64,000 nt of DNA, from positions 1-64,000 of the forward strand of contig NZ_CP018787.1 in NCBI RefSeq assembly GCF_002127965.1. The letters are read 5' to 3'. Positions within the stretch are counted from its first letter, which is position 1. Each line of letters starts with the position of its first letter. Below, in pieces: positions 29,554 to 40,257 of the stretch. A program made the position numbers and the translations under genes. The notes beneath the pieces were generated by a model. It was not told the origin of the DNA. It did not search any database and saw only the letters and a list, made by a program, of their open reading frames with translations. The DNA is from Oxalobacter formigenes. GTDB taxonomy: Bacteria; Pseudomonadota; Gammaproteobacteria; Burkholderiales; Burkholderiaceae_D.

Positions 29554-29736
29554 TCAATATTTGTCAGGCAACTCTTCCAGCACACGCGCCTGATCCTCCC
29601 ACATAATGGGAATACCGTCCCGAACCGGATAGGCCAGTCTGTCCCCACGACAGATCAGTTCCTGTTTTTCCCTGTCGTATTGCAATTTGCCCTTGCATAA
29701 AGGACAAACCAGTATTTCAAGCAAGTCTGCATTCAC
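29554..29736 (-). CDS. Trm112-family small zinc-ribbon protein (YcaR-like)
   Basis: A 60-residue protein, [18 protein letters not shown] at its start, with CPLC as the visible cysteine pair and one further Cys in LICRGD. In bacteria it is usually encoded between lpxK and kdsB, as here, and its role is not well defined; eukaryotic Trm112 activates methyltransferases. Its first 20 bases overlap the end of lpxK, pointing to translational coupling. Confidence 0.9.
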   Translation of the reverse strand: MNADLLEILVCPLCKGKLQYDREKQELICRGDRLAYPVRDGIPIMWEDQARVLEELPDKY

Positions 29737-30775
29737 GGCATTTCTCCACTATCCGGCGTTCCAGCTCATCATTATTATCGATTTCCACCCTGGCAGGAAC
29801 CACCCATATACGTCCATCCGACACTATTTCTTCAATTTGGGCACACTTCACGGCATCTTTTTCAGTGATCAGGATAATATCGGCGTCCAGTTTGCCAAAC
29901 GGATTCGATGAAAAAGCGAAATGATCCGGCAAGGGCATTTCCGTGAAATCCAGTCTTGCCATGCGCAAGGAAGCGAAAAAGCGGGACGGATTGCCGATCC
30001 CGGCCGCTGCGACGGTTTTCAGCGTTTCTCCTGAAGAACCTGTCTGGATTTCCTTCAATTTTTTGACGTGTGTCCGGTCTTTCAACTGTTCTGCCCTGTC
30101 GGTGACCATTCGCATAAGAAACATGTCATCCACGTAAATGGGATTGCCCGGAGCCGGGCTGTTATTTCCGTTGATGACGGTAAAATCACGGCGTCGCGAA
30201 ACCGGTTCACGCAAAGGGCCAGCCGGCAACATCCATCCATTTCCGCCGCCGCGTCCGTCAAATAACATGATTTCCACATCGCGGGCCAAAGCGTAATGCT
30301 GCATGCCATCATCAGAAATAATAATATCTACTTCAGGATGGTGCGACAGCAAAAACAGGCCTGCTTTTACCCGATTGCGACAAACGACAAGCGAACATCC
30401 GGTCTTGGAAACGATCAGCAACGGCTCGTCACCAGCCCGATCCGATTTCGAGTGGTCCGTCACCAGCGCAGGATCGTCGTTCGAAGCGCCATACCCTCTT
30501 GAAATGACACCGGGATTGAAACCTGCTTTCCGGAGCGTATCGACAAGCCAGATGACCAGAGGAGTCTTGCCCGTTCCACCCACAAAGACATTCCCGACAA
30601 TAAGGACAGGAACAGGAAGACGATACGATTTGAACCACCTGTTTTTATAGGCAAAACGGCGGAAAGCGACGACAAGCCTGAAAAGCAGGGACAAGGGCCA
30701 CAGAAGCGCGGAAAACAATCCACGTTTCATCCAGATGTTCATCCATCCACTTGCTTTGCTGTTTTGCTGGCTCAA
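29717..30775 (-). CDS. lpxK: tetraacyldisaccharide 4'-kinase
   Basis: Adds the 4'-phosphate of lipid A at the inner membrane. It has 352 residues. A membrane-associating N-terminal helix (about 20-40) is followed by the P-loop [14 protein letters not shown] near residue 62. Also visible are DDGMQH, which carries catalytic aspartates, and the late motif ITEKDAVK. It follows exbD by 38 bases; the combination exbB-exbD-lpxK is conserved in many Gram-negative genomes. Confidence 0.95.
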   Translation of the reverse strand: MSQQNSKASGWMNIWMKRGLFSALLWPLSLLFRLVVAFRRFAYKNRWFKSYRLPVPVLIVGNVFVGGTGKTPLVIWLVDTLRKAGFNPGVISRGYGASNDDPALVTDHSKSDRAGDEPLLIVSKTGCSLVVCRNRVKAGLFLLSHHPEVDIIISDDGMQHYALARDVEIMLFDGRGGGNGWMLPAGPLREPVSRRRDFTVINGNNSPAPGNPIYVDDMFLMRMVTDRAEQLKDRTHVKKLKEIQTGSSGETLKTVAAAGIGNPSRFFASLRMARLDFTEMPLPDHFAFSSNPFGKLDADIILITEKDAVKCAQIEEIVSDGRIWVVPARVEIDNNDELERRIVEKCRECRLA

Positions 30776-30813
30776 AAAGACCCTTTCGCTTCCTTATACC
30801 GCACAAAAGACCA

Positions 30814-31248
30814 TTATTCAGATTTTACCTGTGTAGCAAACGTCAATCTGTCCAGACCGGCAAGTCGCGCAGCCTCGAGAATATGAATGACATTCTGGTG
30901 ACGGGCAGCGCCATCGGCAGAGATGATCACAACCGGCCCTTTTCCATCATCCGTCTTCGGCACCCGTTTCTGCATTTCAGAAGCGAGCTGGGAAGGGCTG
31001 ACGTAAGGGATACGCTCATTATTGATGGCAAAATCACCTTTGGCATCGACAGACACATTCAATTCCAGCATACGCTGTGGCGATTTTTCGGCATTGGCCA
31101 CAGGCAAGGTAATCTGCAATTCGGAAAACTTGCTGTACGTCGTGGTCACCATCAAAAAAATCAGGATAACCAGAAGCACATCGATAAAAGGAATCAGGTT
31201 GATTTCAGGCTGCTCATGGTTTTTTCCGCGTCGAAAATTCATGTTCAC
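30814..31248 (-). CDS. exbD: ExbD/TolR-family biopolymer transport protein
   Basis: A 144-residue inner-membrane protein with one transmembrane helix (about 17-38, INLIPFIDVLLVILIFLMV) containing the conserved proton-path aspartate in PFIDVLL. The periplasmic domain follows. It partners ExbB, encoded 15 bases upstream in the operon. As the pair precedes lpxK rather than tolA or tonB, the energised partner is not determined by context. Confidence 0.93.
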   Translation of the reverse strand: MNMNFRRGKNHEQPEINLIPFIDVLLVILIFLMVTTTYSKFSELQITLPVANAEKSPQRMLELNVSVDAKGDFAINNERIPYVSPSQLASEMQKRVPKTDDGKGPVVIISADGAARHQNVIHILEAARLAGLDRLTFATQVKSE

Positions 31249-31263
31249 CTCTTTCTTTCCCGA

Positions 31264-31866
31264 TTAACGTGAGGAACAGATCACATCGACAAGCCTTGCC
31301 GATTGTCTTTCCATCTCGATCAGAAAACTGTCGACAAGCGCCCGGAAATGACGATAAAAAACGAGAGTCGGCATGGCAATCAGCAAACCGAAGCCGGTAT
31401 TGTAAAGCGCCACAGAAATCCCGTGAGCCAGTTCCGCAGGATTGGCCCCTCCGGCATTTTGTGAACCGAAAATCTCGATCATCCCGACAACCGTACCGAA
31501 CAGGCCCATCAGGGGAGCCAGCGTGGCAATCGTCCCGATCGTCGTCAGAAAGCGTTCCATCTGGAGAGCGACACTGCGGCCGGTTTCTTCCATCGCTTCC
31601 TTCATATTGTCGCGGGAAACATCGGAATGCTGCAATCCGGTCGCCAGCACTGTCCCCAAAGGCGAACCCTTTTCCAGTTTGTCGATTGTCGCCGCATCCA
31701 CACGACCTTCACGATACTCACGTATGACCTGATCCAGAAGATGTGGCGGCAAAATCTTTCGGCGTCTCAGATAAATGAGACGTTCGATAATCAGGGCCAA
31801 TGCAATAACAGAGGCGATCAGCAAAAACCAGATCGGCCATCCTGCCGCTTGAATGATTGAAAACAC
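31264..31866 (-). CDS. exbB: MotA/TolQ/ExbB-family proton channel protein
   Basis: A 200-residue inner-membrane protein with three hydrophobic helices (about 8-30, 108-135, 150-175). The conserved channel segment TIATLAPLMGLFGTVVGMIE (20 residues) is present. It is first of the exbB-exbD-lpxK run and lies 48 bases after argH, transcribed in the same direction. It supplies proton-motive force to a TonB- or TolA-like partner encoded elsewhere. Confidence 0.93.
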   Translation of the reverse strand: MFSIIQAAGWPIWFLLIASVIALALIIERLIYLRRRKILPPHLLDQVIREYREGRVDAATIDKLEKGSPLGTVLATGLQHSDVSRDNMKEAMEETGRSVALQMERFLTTIGTIATLAPLMGLFGTVVGMIEIFGSQNAGGANPAELAHGISVALYNTGFGLLIAMPTLVFYRHFRALVDSFLIEMERQSARLVDVICSSR

Positions 31867-31914
31867 GAAAGCCTCCAGACGAAAATCAAAACTTGTTTAT
31901 CAGTCAGCCTGCTT

Positions 31915-33312
31915 TTATAACCCGAGCCGTTCTCTCATGTTGGCGATGGCATTTTTAACCTGGAGAGGTGCCGTACCACCGATGTGATCCCGCGCCTTGA
32001 CCGATCCTTCGAGTGTCAGAATTTCCATCACATCCGATTCGATCAGGTTTGAAAATTCCCGCATCTGTTCCAGCGTCATTTCACTCAGATCACAGCCTTT
32101 TTCCACACAAAACCGTACCGCTCTTGCGACCGCTTCATGTGCGTCACGGAAAGGAAGTCCTTTTTTAACCAGATAATCGGCCAGATCGGTTGCCGTAGCA
32201 TACCCCTGAAACGCCGCCTGACGCATCATTTCCGGTTTGACCGTAATCGCGCTGACCATATCCGCAAAAATACGCAAGGTATCCGATACCGTATCGACCG
32301 TATCGAAAAGCGGTTCCTTGTCTTCCTGATTGTCCTTGTTATACGCCAGAGGTTGGCCTTTCATCAGCATCAGCAGTCCTATCAGATGACCATTGACGCG
32401 ACCGGTTTTGCCTCTTGCCAGTTCCGGCACATCCGGATTTTTCTTTTGCGGCATAATCGATGAACCGGTACAAAAGCGATCCGCAATATCGATAAAACCG
32501 ACTCTCGGGCTCATCCAGATAATCAGTTCTTCCGACATTCTGGAAATATGTGTCATGATCAGGGCGGCATCGGCGCAGAACTCGATAGCGAAATCCCGAT
32601 CGGAAACCGCGTCCAGCGAATTGCGGCACACTTCTTCGAATTCCAGCGTTTTCGCCACTCTTTCCCGATCGATTGGAAATGTCGTGCCTGCCAGTGCAGC
32701 GGCGCCCAGCGGGAGACGATTGACGCGTTTTCTGCAATCCCTCAAACGTTCGATGTCACGATTGAACATTTCGGCATACGCCAGCAAATGATGGCCGAAG
32801 GTAACAGGCTGGGCGACCTGCATATGGGTGAAACCGGGCAAAATCGTGTCGAAATGCTTTTCGGCCAGATTGAGCAGGGATTCGCACAAACGATGCAATA
32901 AATGGTCGATATCGTCGATTGCGCTACGCATGTACAGACGGATATCGGTCGCGACCTGATCGTTTCTGGAACGTCCCGTATGCAAACGCTTTCCGGCATC
33001 CCCGATCAGATCGGTCAGACGGCGTTCAATATTCATATGAACGTCTTCGAGCGCAATCTGCCAGTCGAAACTGTCATTGGCGATTTCCTCCGAAATCTGT
33101 TTCAGGCCGCGCATGATATCGGCAAGATCCTGCGTACTGATAATCTTCTGTGCACATAGCATTTCGGCATGTGCAAGAGACCCCTGAATATCGAAAGCGG
33201 CCATCCGCTTGTCGAACGTCACCGACGCCGTATAACGTTGAACCAGTTCGTCCACCGGTTCCGAGAACCGTCCGGACCATACATCGCTTTTAGTTGAAGA
33301 TTTTTCGCTCAT
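31915..33312 (-). CDS. argH: argininosuccinate lyase
   Basis: Splits argininosuccinate into arginine and fumarate. I start it at [10 protein letters not shown] (33312), giving 465 residues; the longer frame runs into the upstream region. The fumarase-superfamily signature [12 protein letters not shown] is near residue 285, and [12 protein letters not shown] marks the substrate site. Other arginine genes are not in the window. It sits between ilvD, from which a terminator separates it, and exbB. Confidence 0.97.
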   Translation of the reverse strand: MSEKSSTKSDVWSGRFSEPVDELVQRYTASVTFDKRMAAFDIQGSLAHAEMLCAQKIISTQDLADIMRGLKQISEEIANDSFDWQIALEDVHMNIERRLTDLIGDAGKRLHTGRSRNDQVATDIRLYMRSAIDDIDHLLHRLCESLLNLAEKHFDTILPGFTHMQVAQPVTFGHHLLAYAEMFNRDIERLRDCRKRVNRLPLGAAALAGTTFPIDRERVAKTLEFEEVCRNSLDAVSDRDFAIEFCADAALIMTHISRMSEELIIWMSPRVGFIDIADRFCTGSSIMPQKKNPDVPELARGKTGRVNGHLIGLLMLMKGQPLAYNKDNQEDKEPLFDTVDTVSDTLRIFADMVSAITVKPEMMRQAAFQGYATATDLADYLVKKGLPFRDAHEAVARAVRFCVEKGCDLSEMTLEQMREFSNLIESDVMEILTLEGSVKARDHIGGTAPLQVKNAIANMRERLGL

Positions 33313-33395
33313 AATAAAATCCTGTTGAATAGGCAGGATTATAGAACAAGCTGCCCCAAACAAGGAAACACGTCAGAAAATAAAGCCTGATAAGA

Positions 33396-33420
33396 AAATC
33401 CCCGCTTTTCGCGGGGATTT
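33396..33420 (-). terminator. intrinsic terminator after ilvD
   Basis: AAATCCCCGC, loop TTTTC, GCGGGGATTT. On the minus strand a short T-rich tract follows. It separates ilvD from argH. Confidence 0.8.
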
Positions 33421-33438
33421 CCATTCAGTTGAGATAAA

Positions 33439-35295
33439 TCAGGAAATATCCCTAACCGCGCCACGGTCGGCCGAAGCGGCCGTTGCCGCGTAAGCTTTCA
33501 ATGCCTTGGAAACCTGACGGTCACGATTGACCGGTTTCCATGCATCGGCGCCTTTGGCTTCCATCTTCTGGCGACGCGCTTTCAACTCATCGTCAGAAAC
33601 CCGGAGCTGGATGCTGCGAGCCGGAATATCGATATCGATCATATCGCCTTCCTCGATCAGGCCGATAGCGCCACCGGAAGCCGCTTCAGGAGAAGCATGA
33701 CCGATCACCAGACCGGAAGAACCACCGGAAAAACGACCATCGGTAAACAGGGCGCAAGACGTACCCAATCCCTTGGATTTGATATATGAGGTCGGATACA
33801 GCATTTCCTGCATACCCGGGCCACCTTTCGGGCCTTCGTAACGAATGATGATGACGTCACCCGCATGAACCTTGTCGCCTAAAATCGCATCGACAGCATC
33901 TTCCTGACTTTCGAAAATCCGGGCTTTGCCGGAAAATTTCAGAATGCTGGAATCGACGCCTGCCGTTTTGACGATACTGCCCTTTTCAGCGATATTGCCA
34001 TAGAGCACAGCAAGACCACCATCTTGTGAATAGGCATGAGCCTTGTCGCGGATACAGCCGGACACGCGATCGGTATCCAGTTCCTCAAAACGGGAATTCT
34101 GCGAAAAGGCCTCGACCGTCCTGACACCACCCGGAGCGGCCTTGAAGAAAGTTTTGACATTTTCATCAGCCGTCGTCATGACATCGTACTGTTTGATCGC
34201 ATCGCCCAGCGTTTTACTGTGAACCGTCGAGGTATCCGGATCGATCAGACCTGCGCGGTTCAATTCAGCCATAATGCCGAGAATGCCGCCGGCACGGTGA
34301 ACGTCTTCAACGAAATAATCATGGGTTGCCGGCGATACCTTGCAAACACAGGGAACACGACGGGAAACCTGATCGATGTCGGCCATCACGAAAGGCACTT
34401 CACCTTCATTGGCGACTGCCAGCAAATGCAAGACCGTATTGGTCGACCCCCCCATAGCCACGTCCAGAGCCATCGCATTTTCGAGCGCAGCCTTGGTGAC
34501 GATACTTCTAGGCAAAACGGAATTGTCGTCCTGTTCATAATAACGTCTGGTGATTTCAACGATCGTTCTGCCCGCTTTCAAAAACAGTTCCTTGCGGTCG
34601 GCATGCGTTGCCAGCAAGGTGCCGTTGCCGGGAAGCGACATGCCCAACGCTTCTGTCAGACAGTTCATCGAGTTGGCCGTGAACATGCCCGAACAGGAAC
34701 CGCAGGTCGGGCAGGCCGATCTTTCGTAGTCCGCGACCTGTTCATCGGTAATATTCGGATTGCCAGCCTGAATCATGGTATCGATCAGATCGACCTTGAT
34801 CACGTTCTTGTCGCTCTGTCCGTGGAAAGCACCCAGAATCTTGCCCGCTTCCATCGGACCGCCTGACACGAAAATGCTCGGGATATTCAGGCGCATGGCA
34901 GCCATCAACATTCCCGGAGTGATTTTGTCACAGTTGGAAATGCACACCATCGCATCGGCGCAATGGGCATTCACCATATATTCCACGGAATCGGCAATCA
35001 ATTCACGGGATGGAAGGGAATACAACATACCGCCATGACCCATGGCAATACCGTCATCCACCGCAATCGTGTTGAATTCCTTGGCAATACCGCCTGCCGC
35101 TTCAATTTCGCGCGCCACCATCTGGCCGAGATCTTTAAGATGAACGTGACCGGGAACGAATTGGGTAAAGGAATTGACGACAGCGATAATCGGTTTGTCG
35201 AAATCACCATCTTTCACACCGGTTGCACGCCAGAGCGCGCGCGCACCTGCCATATTCCTTCCATGCGTGGAAGTCCAGGAACGATATTGAGGCAT
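33439..35295 (-). CDS. ilvD: dihydroxy-acid dehydratase
   Basis: Iron-sulfur dehydratase of valine, leucine and isoleucine synthesis. The start at 35295 ([19 protein letters not shown]) gives 618 residues, the long IlvD form. Cluster ligands are visible in [13 protein letters not shown] and [18 protein letters not shown] (18 residues); the active-site region [19 protein letters not shown] is near the C-terminus. It diverges from lgt across about 208 bases. A terminator follows. Confidence 0.97.
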   Translation of the reverse strand: MPQYRSWTSTHGRNMAGARALWRATGVKDGDFDKPIIAVVNSFTQFVPGHVHLKDLGQMVAREIEAAGGIAKEFNTIAVDDGIAMGHGGMLYSLPSRELIADSVEYMVNAHCADAMVCISNCDKITPGMLMAAMRLNIPSIFVSGGPMEAGKILGAFHGQSDKNVIKVDLIDTMIQAGNPNITDEQVADYERSACPTCGSCSGMFTANSMNCLTEALGMSLPGNGTLLATHADRKELFLKAGRTIVEITRRYYEQDDNSVLPRSIVTKAALENAMALDVAMGGSTNTVLHLLAVANEGEVPFVMADIDQVSRRVPCVCKVSPATHDYFVEDVHRAGGILGIMAELNRAGLIDPDTSTVHSKTLGDAIKQYDVMTTADENVKTFFKAAPGGVRTVEAFSQNSRFEELDTDRVSGCIRDKAHAYSQDGGLAVLYGNIAEKGSIVKTAGVDSSILKFSGKARIFESQEDAVDAILGDKVHAGDVIIIRYEGPKGGPGMQEMLYPTSYIKSKGLGTSCALFTDGRFSGGSSGLVIGHASPEAASGGAIGLIEEGDMIDIDIPARSIQLRVSDDELKARRQKMEAKGADAWKPVNRDRQVSKALKAYAATAASADRGAVRDIS

Positions 35296-35503
35296 TTGAA
35301 ATCTCCAGTTTATTTTTGCAATAACGGAATATTTTGACACGAAATGCAAAAGGAAACATCTTTATTAACTGTGCAGCTTTCAAACAATAGCGTTAAACTC
35401 GCACTTTATTTGTTCTACAGCTGTGCCATATAAAAAACATGTGACACAATTGCCACCTTGAAGAAACAGATCAGGTGTCATTTCCAGATGCACCCTTAAA
35501 ATT

Positions 35504-36316
35504 ATGCTAGTACATCCATTACCCGATCCGGTCGCGTTTTCCATCGGCCCCCTTCCCGTACACTGGTACGGCCTCATGTATCTCTTTGGCTTCATTCAAT
35601 TTATCGTTCTGGGCAGAATACGGTTAAAACAACCCCACATCGAACGCGAAGGCTGGAAAAAATCCGATCTGGACGATATGTTGTTTTACGGCGTTTTAGG
35701 CGTGATCATCGGTGGCAGGCTCGGTGAGGTATTTTTCTACAACCCGTCGTACTTCCTGTCCCATCCCATCCAGATTTTTGAAGTATGGCACGGAGGCATG
35801 TCTTATCACGGCGGATTTATCGGTGTCATCATCGCTGCTGCAATCTGGTGCTACAAGAGAAAAAGAAACATGGTCCAGACACTGGACTTCATAGCGCCAT
35901 TGATACCGCTCGCTTATGCGGCAGGCCGTATCGGCAACTTCATCAACGGCGAACTGCCGGGCCGCATCGCCGACGCATCTCTGCCCTGGGCCATGATCTG
36001 GCCGAACGTCGATGCCTTGCCACGTCACCCATCCCCTATTTATCAGGCCTTGTGCGATGGATTGCTGATGTTCATTATTTTATGGGTTTATGCCAGAAAA
36101 GAACGACCGCTCGGCGCCGTCAGCGCCATGTATGCTTTCTTGTACGGTTCCGCCCGTTTCTTTACTGAATACTTCCGGGTACCGGACTATGAAGTAAGCT
36201 TCTTCGGCATAACGATTTCTGCCGGGCAAATGCTTTCGATTCCAATGATTGTATTCGGCCTTTTGGCATGGATACTGATCATCAGGCATGCAAGGAAAAA
36301 GAACATTTTCCGCTAG
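35504..36316 (+). CDS. lgt: phosphatidylglycerol-prolipoprotein diacylglyceryl transferase
   Basis: First enzyme of lipoprotein maturation, transferring diacylglycerol to the lipobox cysteine. The 270-residue protein has about seven membrane helices. Signature elements are HGGMSYHGGFIG near residue 94 and the Lgt signature GRIGNFINGELPGR near 145. A potential substrate, the LptM-like lipoprotein, is encoded at 45778. It converges with recX. Confidence 0.96.
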   Translation: MLVHPLPDPVAFSIGPLPVHWYGLMYLFGFIQFIVLGRIRLKQPHIEREGWKKSDLDDMLFYGVLGVIIGGRLGEVFFYNPSYFLSHPIQIFEVWHGGMSYHGGFIGVIIAAAIWCYKRKRNMVQTLDFIAPLIPLAYAAGRIGNFINGELPGRIADASLPWAMIWPNVDALPRHPSPIYQALCDGLLMFIILWVYARKERPLGAVSAMYAFLYGSARFFTEYFRVPDYEVSFFGITISAGQMLSIPMIVFGLLAWILIIRHARKKNIFR

Positions 36317-36329
36317 CCAAAAAACAAAA

Positions 36330-36358
36330 AGGGAAGAACACTAGTCATGTTCTTCCCT
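36330..36358 (-). terminator. intrinsic terminator of the recA-recX unit
   Basis: An 11-bp stem (AGGGAAGAACA and complement) with a 7-base loop that includes the recX stop codon. On the minus strand it is followed by TTTTTGTTTTTT. Confidence 0.88.
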
Positions 36359-36787
36359 ATTCAGGACACGGCGAATGATATCGCCGGAAAATCCCCTCTG
36401 CATCAGGAAACGGATCTGTTTTGCCTTTTCCGAAGCGTCAACAGGCTTGCTGCCAAACTTTTTTTTCCAGACACCTAGCGCCCTGTCAAATTCATTTTCA
36501 GACATCACGCCTTTTGCTTCATCCAGCGTTTTTTCATCCACGCCATGCATTTCGAGTTCGCGAAGGACACGCCCACTTCCATAACGTGCTGAACGCTTCC
36601 TGACAAAGGCTTCGGCAAAACGTTCTTCGGAAAGAAATCCCTGCTTTTGCAACCACTCCATCAAGGCGGCCAGATCATCCCCTTCTTCCACATAAGAAGA
36701 TAATTTTCTGGCAAGCTCTTTCGGGCTGTATTCCCGGATGGACAAATACCTTAACGCACGAGCTTTTAAAGTCGTTTTCGGTTTCAT
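36341..36787 (-). CDS. recX: regulatory protein RecX
   Basis: Modulator that inhibits RecA filament growth. It is a short protein of 148 residues made of three-helix repeats: LKARALRYLSIREYSPKELA (20 residues) at the N-terminus, then FLSEERFAEAFVRKR and RFLMQRGFSGDIIRRVL. It follows recA by 53 bases on the same strand and would be induced with it through the LexA box upstream of recA. Confidence 0.93.
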   Translation of the reverse strand: MKPKTTLKARALRYLSIREYSPKELARKLSSYVEEGDDLAALMEWLQKQGFLSEERFAEAFVRKRSARYGSGRVLRELEMHGVDEKTLDEAKGVMSENEFDRALGVWKKKFGSKPVDASEKAKQIRFLMQRGFSGDIIRRVLNREEHD

Positions 36788-36840
36788 TGAGTCATACCCT
36801 TCAATTTGTCAAAAACGACTTCTCATTTCTCCGGACTGGA

Positions 36841-37902
36841 TTATTTTGCCTCTTCGGCACTTTCTTCCTTATCTTTTATCGGAGGCAATTCCCGGACACC
36901 ATACGAAGCACGGACCTTGTTTTCGATTTCACGGGCCAGTTTCGGATTGGCACGTAGATAGTTGCGGGCATTGTCCTTGCCCTGCCCGATCTTCTCACCA
37001 TTGTAGCTGTACCATGCCCCTGCCTTGTCGACAATCTTGGCTTCGGAGCCCAGATCCAGAATTTCCCCTTCGCGGGAAGTGCCTTCACCATACAGGATGT
37101 CGAAATACGCTTCCTTGAATGGAGGCGCCGTCTTGTTCTTGACAACCTTGACACGGGTTTCACTGCCGATGACTTCATCTCCGGACTTGATGGAACCGGT
37201 ACGGCGAATATCCAGACGGACCGATGAATAGAATTTCAGTGCATTACCACCCGTCGTCGTTTCGGGATTGCCGAACATGACGCCGATTTTCATACGGATC
37301 TGGTTAATGAAAATAACGGATGTATTGGTCTTGTTGATACTGCCGGTCAATTTGCGCAAGGCCTGCGACATCAGGCGCGCCTGAAGACCGGGAAGTGAAT
37401 CGCCCATATCGCCTTCGATTTCGGCTTTTGGCGTCAATGCGGCAACCGAGTCGATGACGATCAGATCGACGCCACCGGAACGAACCAGTGCATCCGTAAT
37501 TTCAAGGGCCTGTTCGCCTGTATCCGGCTGGGAAATCAGCAAATCCTGCAAATGAACACCCAGTTTCTGTGCATAGCCTACATCAAGAGCGTGTTCGGCG
37601 TCGATGAAGGCGCAGGTTCCGCCCAGTTTCTGCATTTCTGCGATGACCTGCAAGGTCAGGGTTGTTTTACCGGACGATTCAGGACCGTAAATTTCGATAA
37701 CCCGGCCTCTTGGCAAACCGCCAACGCCCAAAGCGATATCCAGTCCCAGAGACCCTGTTGAAACGGAAGGAATTTCTTCCACAACAACACCGGGCGCCAT
37801 CCGCATAACGGAACCTTTGCCGAATTGCTTTTCAATTTGAGCCAACGCAGCTGAGAGTGCCTTGTTTTTCTCCTGATTGGATGCGTTTTTATTATCGTCC
37901 AT
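36841..37902 (-). CDS. recA: recombinase RecA
   Basis: Strand-exchange recombinase and SOS co-protease, 353 residues. Walker A GPESSGKT is at about residues 74-81, Walker [11 protein letters not shown] near 148, the L1/L2 loop region around [10 protein letters not shown] and [20 protein letters not shown] (20 residues), and an acidic tail. A perfect LexA box lies 49 bases upstream of the start. Confidence 0.98.
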   Translation of the reverse strand: MDDNKNASNQEKNKALSAALAQIEKQFGKGSVMRMAPGVVVEEIPSVSTGSLGLDIALGVGGLPRGRVIEIYGPESSGKTTLTLQVIAEMQKLGGTCAFIDAEHALDVGYAQKLGVHLQDLLISQPDTGEQALEITDALVRSGGVDLIVIDSVAALTPKAEIEGDMGDSLPGLQARLMSQALRKLTGSINKTNTSVIFINQIRMKIGVMFGNPETTTGGNALKFYSSVRLDIRRTGSIKSGDEVIGSETRVKVVKNKTAPPFKEAYFDILYGEGTSREGEILDLGSEAKIVDKAGAWYSYNGEKIGQGKDNARNYLRANPKLAREIENKVRASYGVRELPPIKDKEESAEEAK

Positions 37903-37950
37903 AAGATTCTTTCAATTTAAATAGCGCAGAAAAAATTCAAAATCATGTTG

Positions 37951-37966
37951 CTGTATATATTAACAG
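37951..37966. promoter_or_regulatory. LexA (SOS) box upstream of recA
   Basis: CTGTATATATTAACAG matches the proteobacterial CTGT-N8-ACAG operator exactly. It lies 49 bases before the recA ATG in the divergent recA/DUF2889 region, overlapping the AT-rich promoter area of recA. Confidence 0.92.
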
Positions 37967-38029
37967 TATTTTTGAAAAAATAATTTAATATTTTATCGAT
38001 ATCGTCAAAATTATTACCGGGCCCGATTC

Positions 38030-38058
38030 TTTTAATCGAGGGGCATTTTCGCTATAAT
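38030..38058 (+). promoter_or_regulatory. candidate promoter of the DUF2889 gene
   Basis: A perfect TATAAT (38053-38058) lies about 97 bases before the start codon, with a weak -35 (TTTTAA, 38030-38035) at 17-base spacing. Confidence 0.4.
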
Positions 38059-38154
38059 AACGCTAACACCATGGCACAAACGGTTGTTGATCTGCATGAG
38101 TGTTGGCAGCTTGTTTTGCCTTACCGGTAAACTGTACACCAAGAACAGGTACCT

Positions 38155-38727
38155 ATGCCACTTCCACCCCCGACCAATCCGCGTGTTTTGAAACACACGA
38201 GAAATATTCAGGTTCAGTTTTTCCATAGAGACGACGAGCTCTGGGACATCGACGCGCGTTTCACCGACATCAAAACGCACGATCTGTTTTTGACATCGAT
38301 CGTGATCCCGGCAAAACGGGCATTGCACGATTTCTGGTTGCGCCTGACCATCAACGCCCAGGCCACGATTGTGGATGCCATCGTCGTTTTCGATGAAGTG
38401 CCTTTTGAAGGCTTTTGCGAAACCATTCATTCCCGATACAAGCAATTGATCGGTTTGAATATCCTGCATCATTTCCGGCATGAACTGAAAGACAGGTTTG
38501 CCGGTATTAACGGCTGTACCCACATGAACGAACTGGCGGAAGCCGTCCCTTCCGTTGCGATGCAGGTTTTCGTTTTCGGTGAGGAAGAAGCACGCGTCAA
38601 GGCCGCTTTCCAGAAAAAGGGCGAAAGGCCTTTCCACATGGATGGTTGTCACACCATGAATGCCGCAGGCCCGGCTGTCGAAAAATTTTATCCGACCTGG
38701 TCCATCAAACCGGAAGAGAAAGAATAA
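38155..38727 (+). CDS. DUF2889-family protein of unknown function
   Basis: 190 residues. I prefer this frame over the opposite-strand frame because it carries family features: the N-terminal PRVLKHTRNIQVQFFHRDD, the central GCTHMNELAEAV and the C-terminal DGCHTMNAAGP with paired Cys-His residues that could bind metal. DUF2889 proteins are common in betaproteobacteria and have no assigned role known to me. No signal peptide or membrane helix is visible. It stands between recA and xseA in its own transcription unit. Confidence 0.82.
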   Translation: MPLPPPTNPRVLKHTRNIQVQFFHRDDELWDIDARFTDIKTHDLFLTSIVIPAKRALHDFWLRLTINAQATIVDAIVVFDEVPFEGFCETIHSRYKQLIGLNILHHFRHELKDRFAGINGCTHMNELAEAVPSVAMQVFVFGEEEARVKAAFQKKGERPFHMDGCHTMNAAGPAVEKFYPTWSIKPEEKE

Positions 38728-38771
38728 AATCATCGCCATCAACTGTCGCGTTATTCAACATGACGACATCC

Positions 38772-38780
38772 TGTGGATAA
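38772..38780 (-). promoter_or_regulatory. single consensus DnaA box
   Basis: TGTGGATAA on the plus strand, that is TTATCCACA on the minus strand, is a perfect DnaA box in the 193-base gap between the DUF2889 gene and xseA. No cluster of boxes or dnaA/dnaN genes accompany it, so it is not an origin. It may be regulatory or chance. Confidence 0.4.
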
Positions 38781-38920
38781 CTTTGTGAACAAATCTGTGA
38801 ACTAAATCCGTTTTCAAAATAAAGTATTTATAATTCATATAGTTATTCTAAAAATACAGACCTTTCAAGTAGGAATTTCTACTTTTATTCATCATTTCCG
38901 GCAATCGCGAACACACCTTT

Positions 38921-40255
38921 ATGGATGAATCCACACCTGTTTTGACCGTATCGGAACTCAATAGCACGGCGGCGAAAATACTGGAACACAGCTTTCCCCT
39001 CTTGTGGGTTTCAGGCGAAATATCCAACCTGACGAAAGCCGCTTCGGGTCACTGGTACTTCACGCTCAAAGACAATAACGCACAAGTCCGTTCTGTCATG
39101 TTTCGTGGAAAAGCGCAATCGGTTGGATTCATTCCCAAAGATGGTGACAAGGTGGAGGTCCGCGCAGTCGTCACGCTTTATACAGCAAGGGGGGAATTCC
39201 AGCTTAATGTCGAAGCGATGAGACACGCAGGTTTGGGGAGCTTGTACGAAGCTTTTTTGCGGCTGAAGGCAAAACTGGGAGATGAGGGCCTGTTTGATGA
39301 AGAAAGAAAACGGAATTTGCCGGTGTTTGCACGTACCATTGGAATCGTCACCAGCCCTCAGGCAGCCGCCTTGCGGGATATTCTGACAACGCTTTCAAGA
39401 CGCGCTCCTCACGTCAATGTGATTTTGTATCCCACTCCGGTTCAGGGAGAAGACGCGGCAGGGAAAATAGCGTCCGCCGTCACGCTGGCCTCGGTTCGCG
39501 CCGAATGCGACGTGCTGCTCATTTGCCGCGGCGGAGGCAGTATCGAAGATTTGTGGAGTTTTAATGAAGAAGTTGTCGCACGCGCCATAGCCACCTGTTC
39601 CATTCCAACTATTTCCGGAGTCGGACACGAAACCGATTTCACCATAGCCGATTTTGCGGCAGATGTTCGCGCACCGACACCGACCGGCGCCGCTGAAATG
39701 GCCTCCAGAGCGCATCAGGACTGGATGGACAACCTTGAAACTCTTGCCGACGATCTCCGGATGGCAATGGAACGGCTCTTGCGAAACGCTTTCCAGAATA
39801 CCGACCTGCTGGCCCGCAGGCTTATCAGCCCATCGTCTTATATCGAACGGGAAAAAATCCGGCTGCAATCCCTTGCTGCCAAGCTGACTCATACTAACGA
39901 CACGATACTGGCATCCTCACATTACCGGCTGAATCATTTGGGTACCCGTCTGAAAGCACAATTGCCTGACACCCGGCACTACCGTTCACTGCTTGAAACC
40001 GGCTTGCACAAAATGAAAACCGGTATCGATACCCAACTGAAACAGCGGAAACAGGAAATATCGTCGCTGGCGCAACAGCTTGAACTGCTGAGCACGAAAC
40101 GGACGCTTGAACGCGGTTATGCCATCATCACGAACAGGAACGGGCAGATCGTCCGGTCTCCATCTCAACTACCGGTGCGCAAACCGTTATCCGTCCAGCT
40201 GGCAGAGGGAAGTGCACAGATCAGCATTGAAACCGTCCAGCCGGAACTCGAATAA
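38921..40255 (+). CDS. xseA: exodeoxyribonuclease VII large subunit
   Basis: Catalytic subunit of the single-strand nuclease ExoVII, 444 residues. The N-terminal OB fold (about 1-100) contains [20 protein letters not shown] (20 residues). The catalytic core has [25 protein letters not shown] and [20 protein letters not shown] (20 residues). A helical coiled-coil region follows, then a short C-terminal segment. The small subunit xseB is not in the window. It converges with dgt, stops two bases apart. Confidence 0.95.
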   Translation: MDESTPVLTVSELNSTAAKILEHSFPLLWVSGEISNLTKAASGHWYFTLKDNNAQVRSVMFRGKAQSVGFIPKDGDKVEVRAVVTLYTARGEFQLNVEAMRHAGLGSLYEAFLRLKAKLGDEGLFDEERKRNLPVFARTIGIVTSPQAAALRDILTTLSRRAPHVNVILYPTPVQGEDAAGKIASAVTLASVRAECDVLLICRGGGSIEDLWSFNEEVVARAIATCSIPTISGVGHETDFTIADFAADVRAPTPTGAAEMASRAHQDWMDNLETLADDLRMAMERLLRNAFQNTDLLARRLISPSSYIEREKIRLQSLAAKLTHTNDTILASSHYRLNHLGTRLKAQLPDTRHYRSLLETGLHKMKTGIDTQLKQRKQEISSLAQQLELLSTKRTLERGYAIITNRNGQIVRSPSQLPVRKPLSVQLAEGSAQISIETVQPELE

Positions 40256-40257
40256 AA

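Noticed and set aside
38032-38742. A 236-codon minus-strand frame opposite the DUF2889 gene
   Set aside because: It is slightly longer but lacks a start signal and any family motif, while the plus-strand frame matches DUF2889 features and has a TATAAT upstream.
38867-38884. AAGTAG-GAATTT-CTACTT near xseA, reminiscent of a Cas12a-type repeat
   Set aside because: It occurs once, has no spacers or cas genes, and a 6-bp stem in AT-rich DNA is expected by chance. It could at most be a weak terminator.
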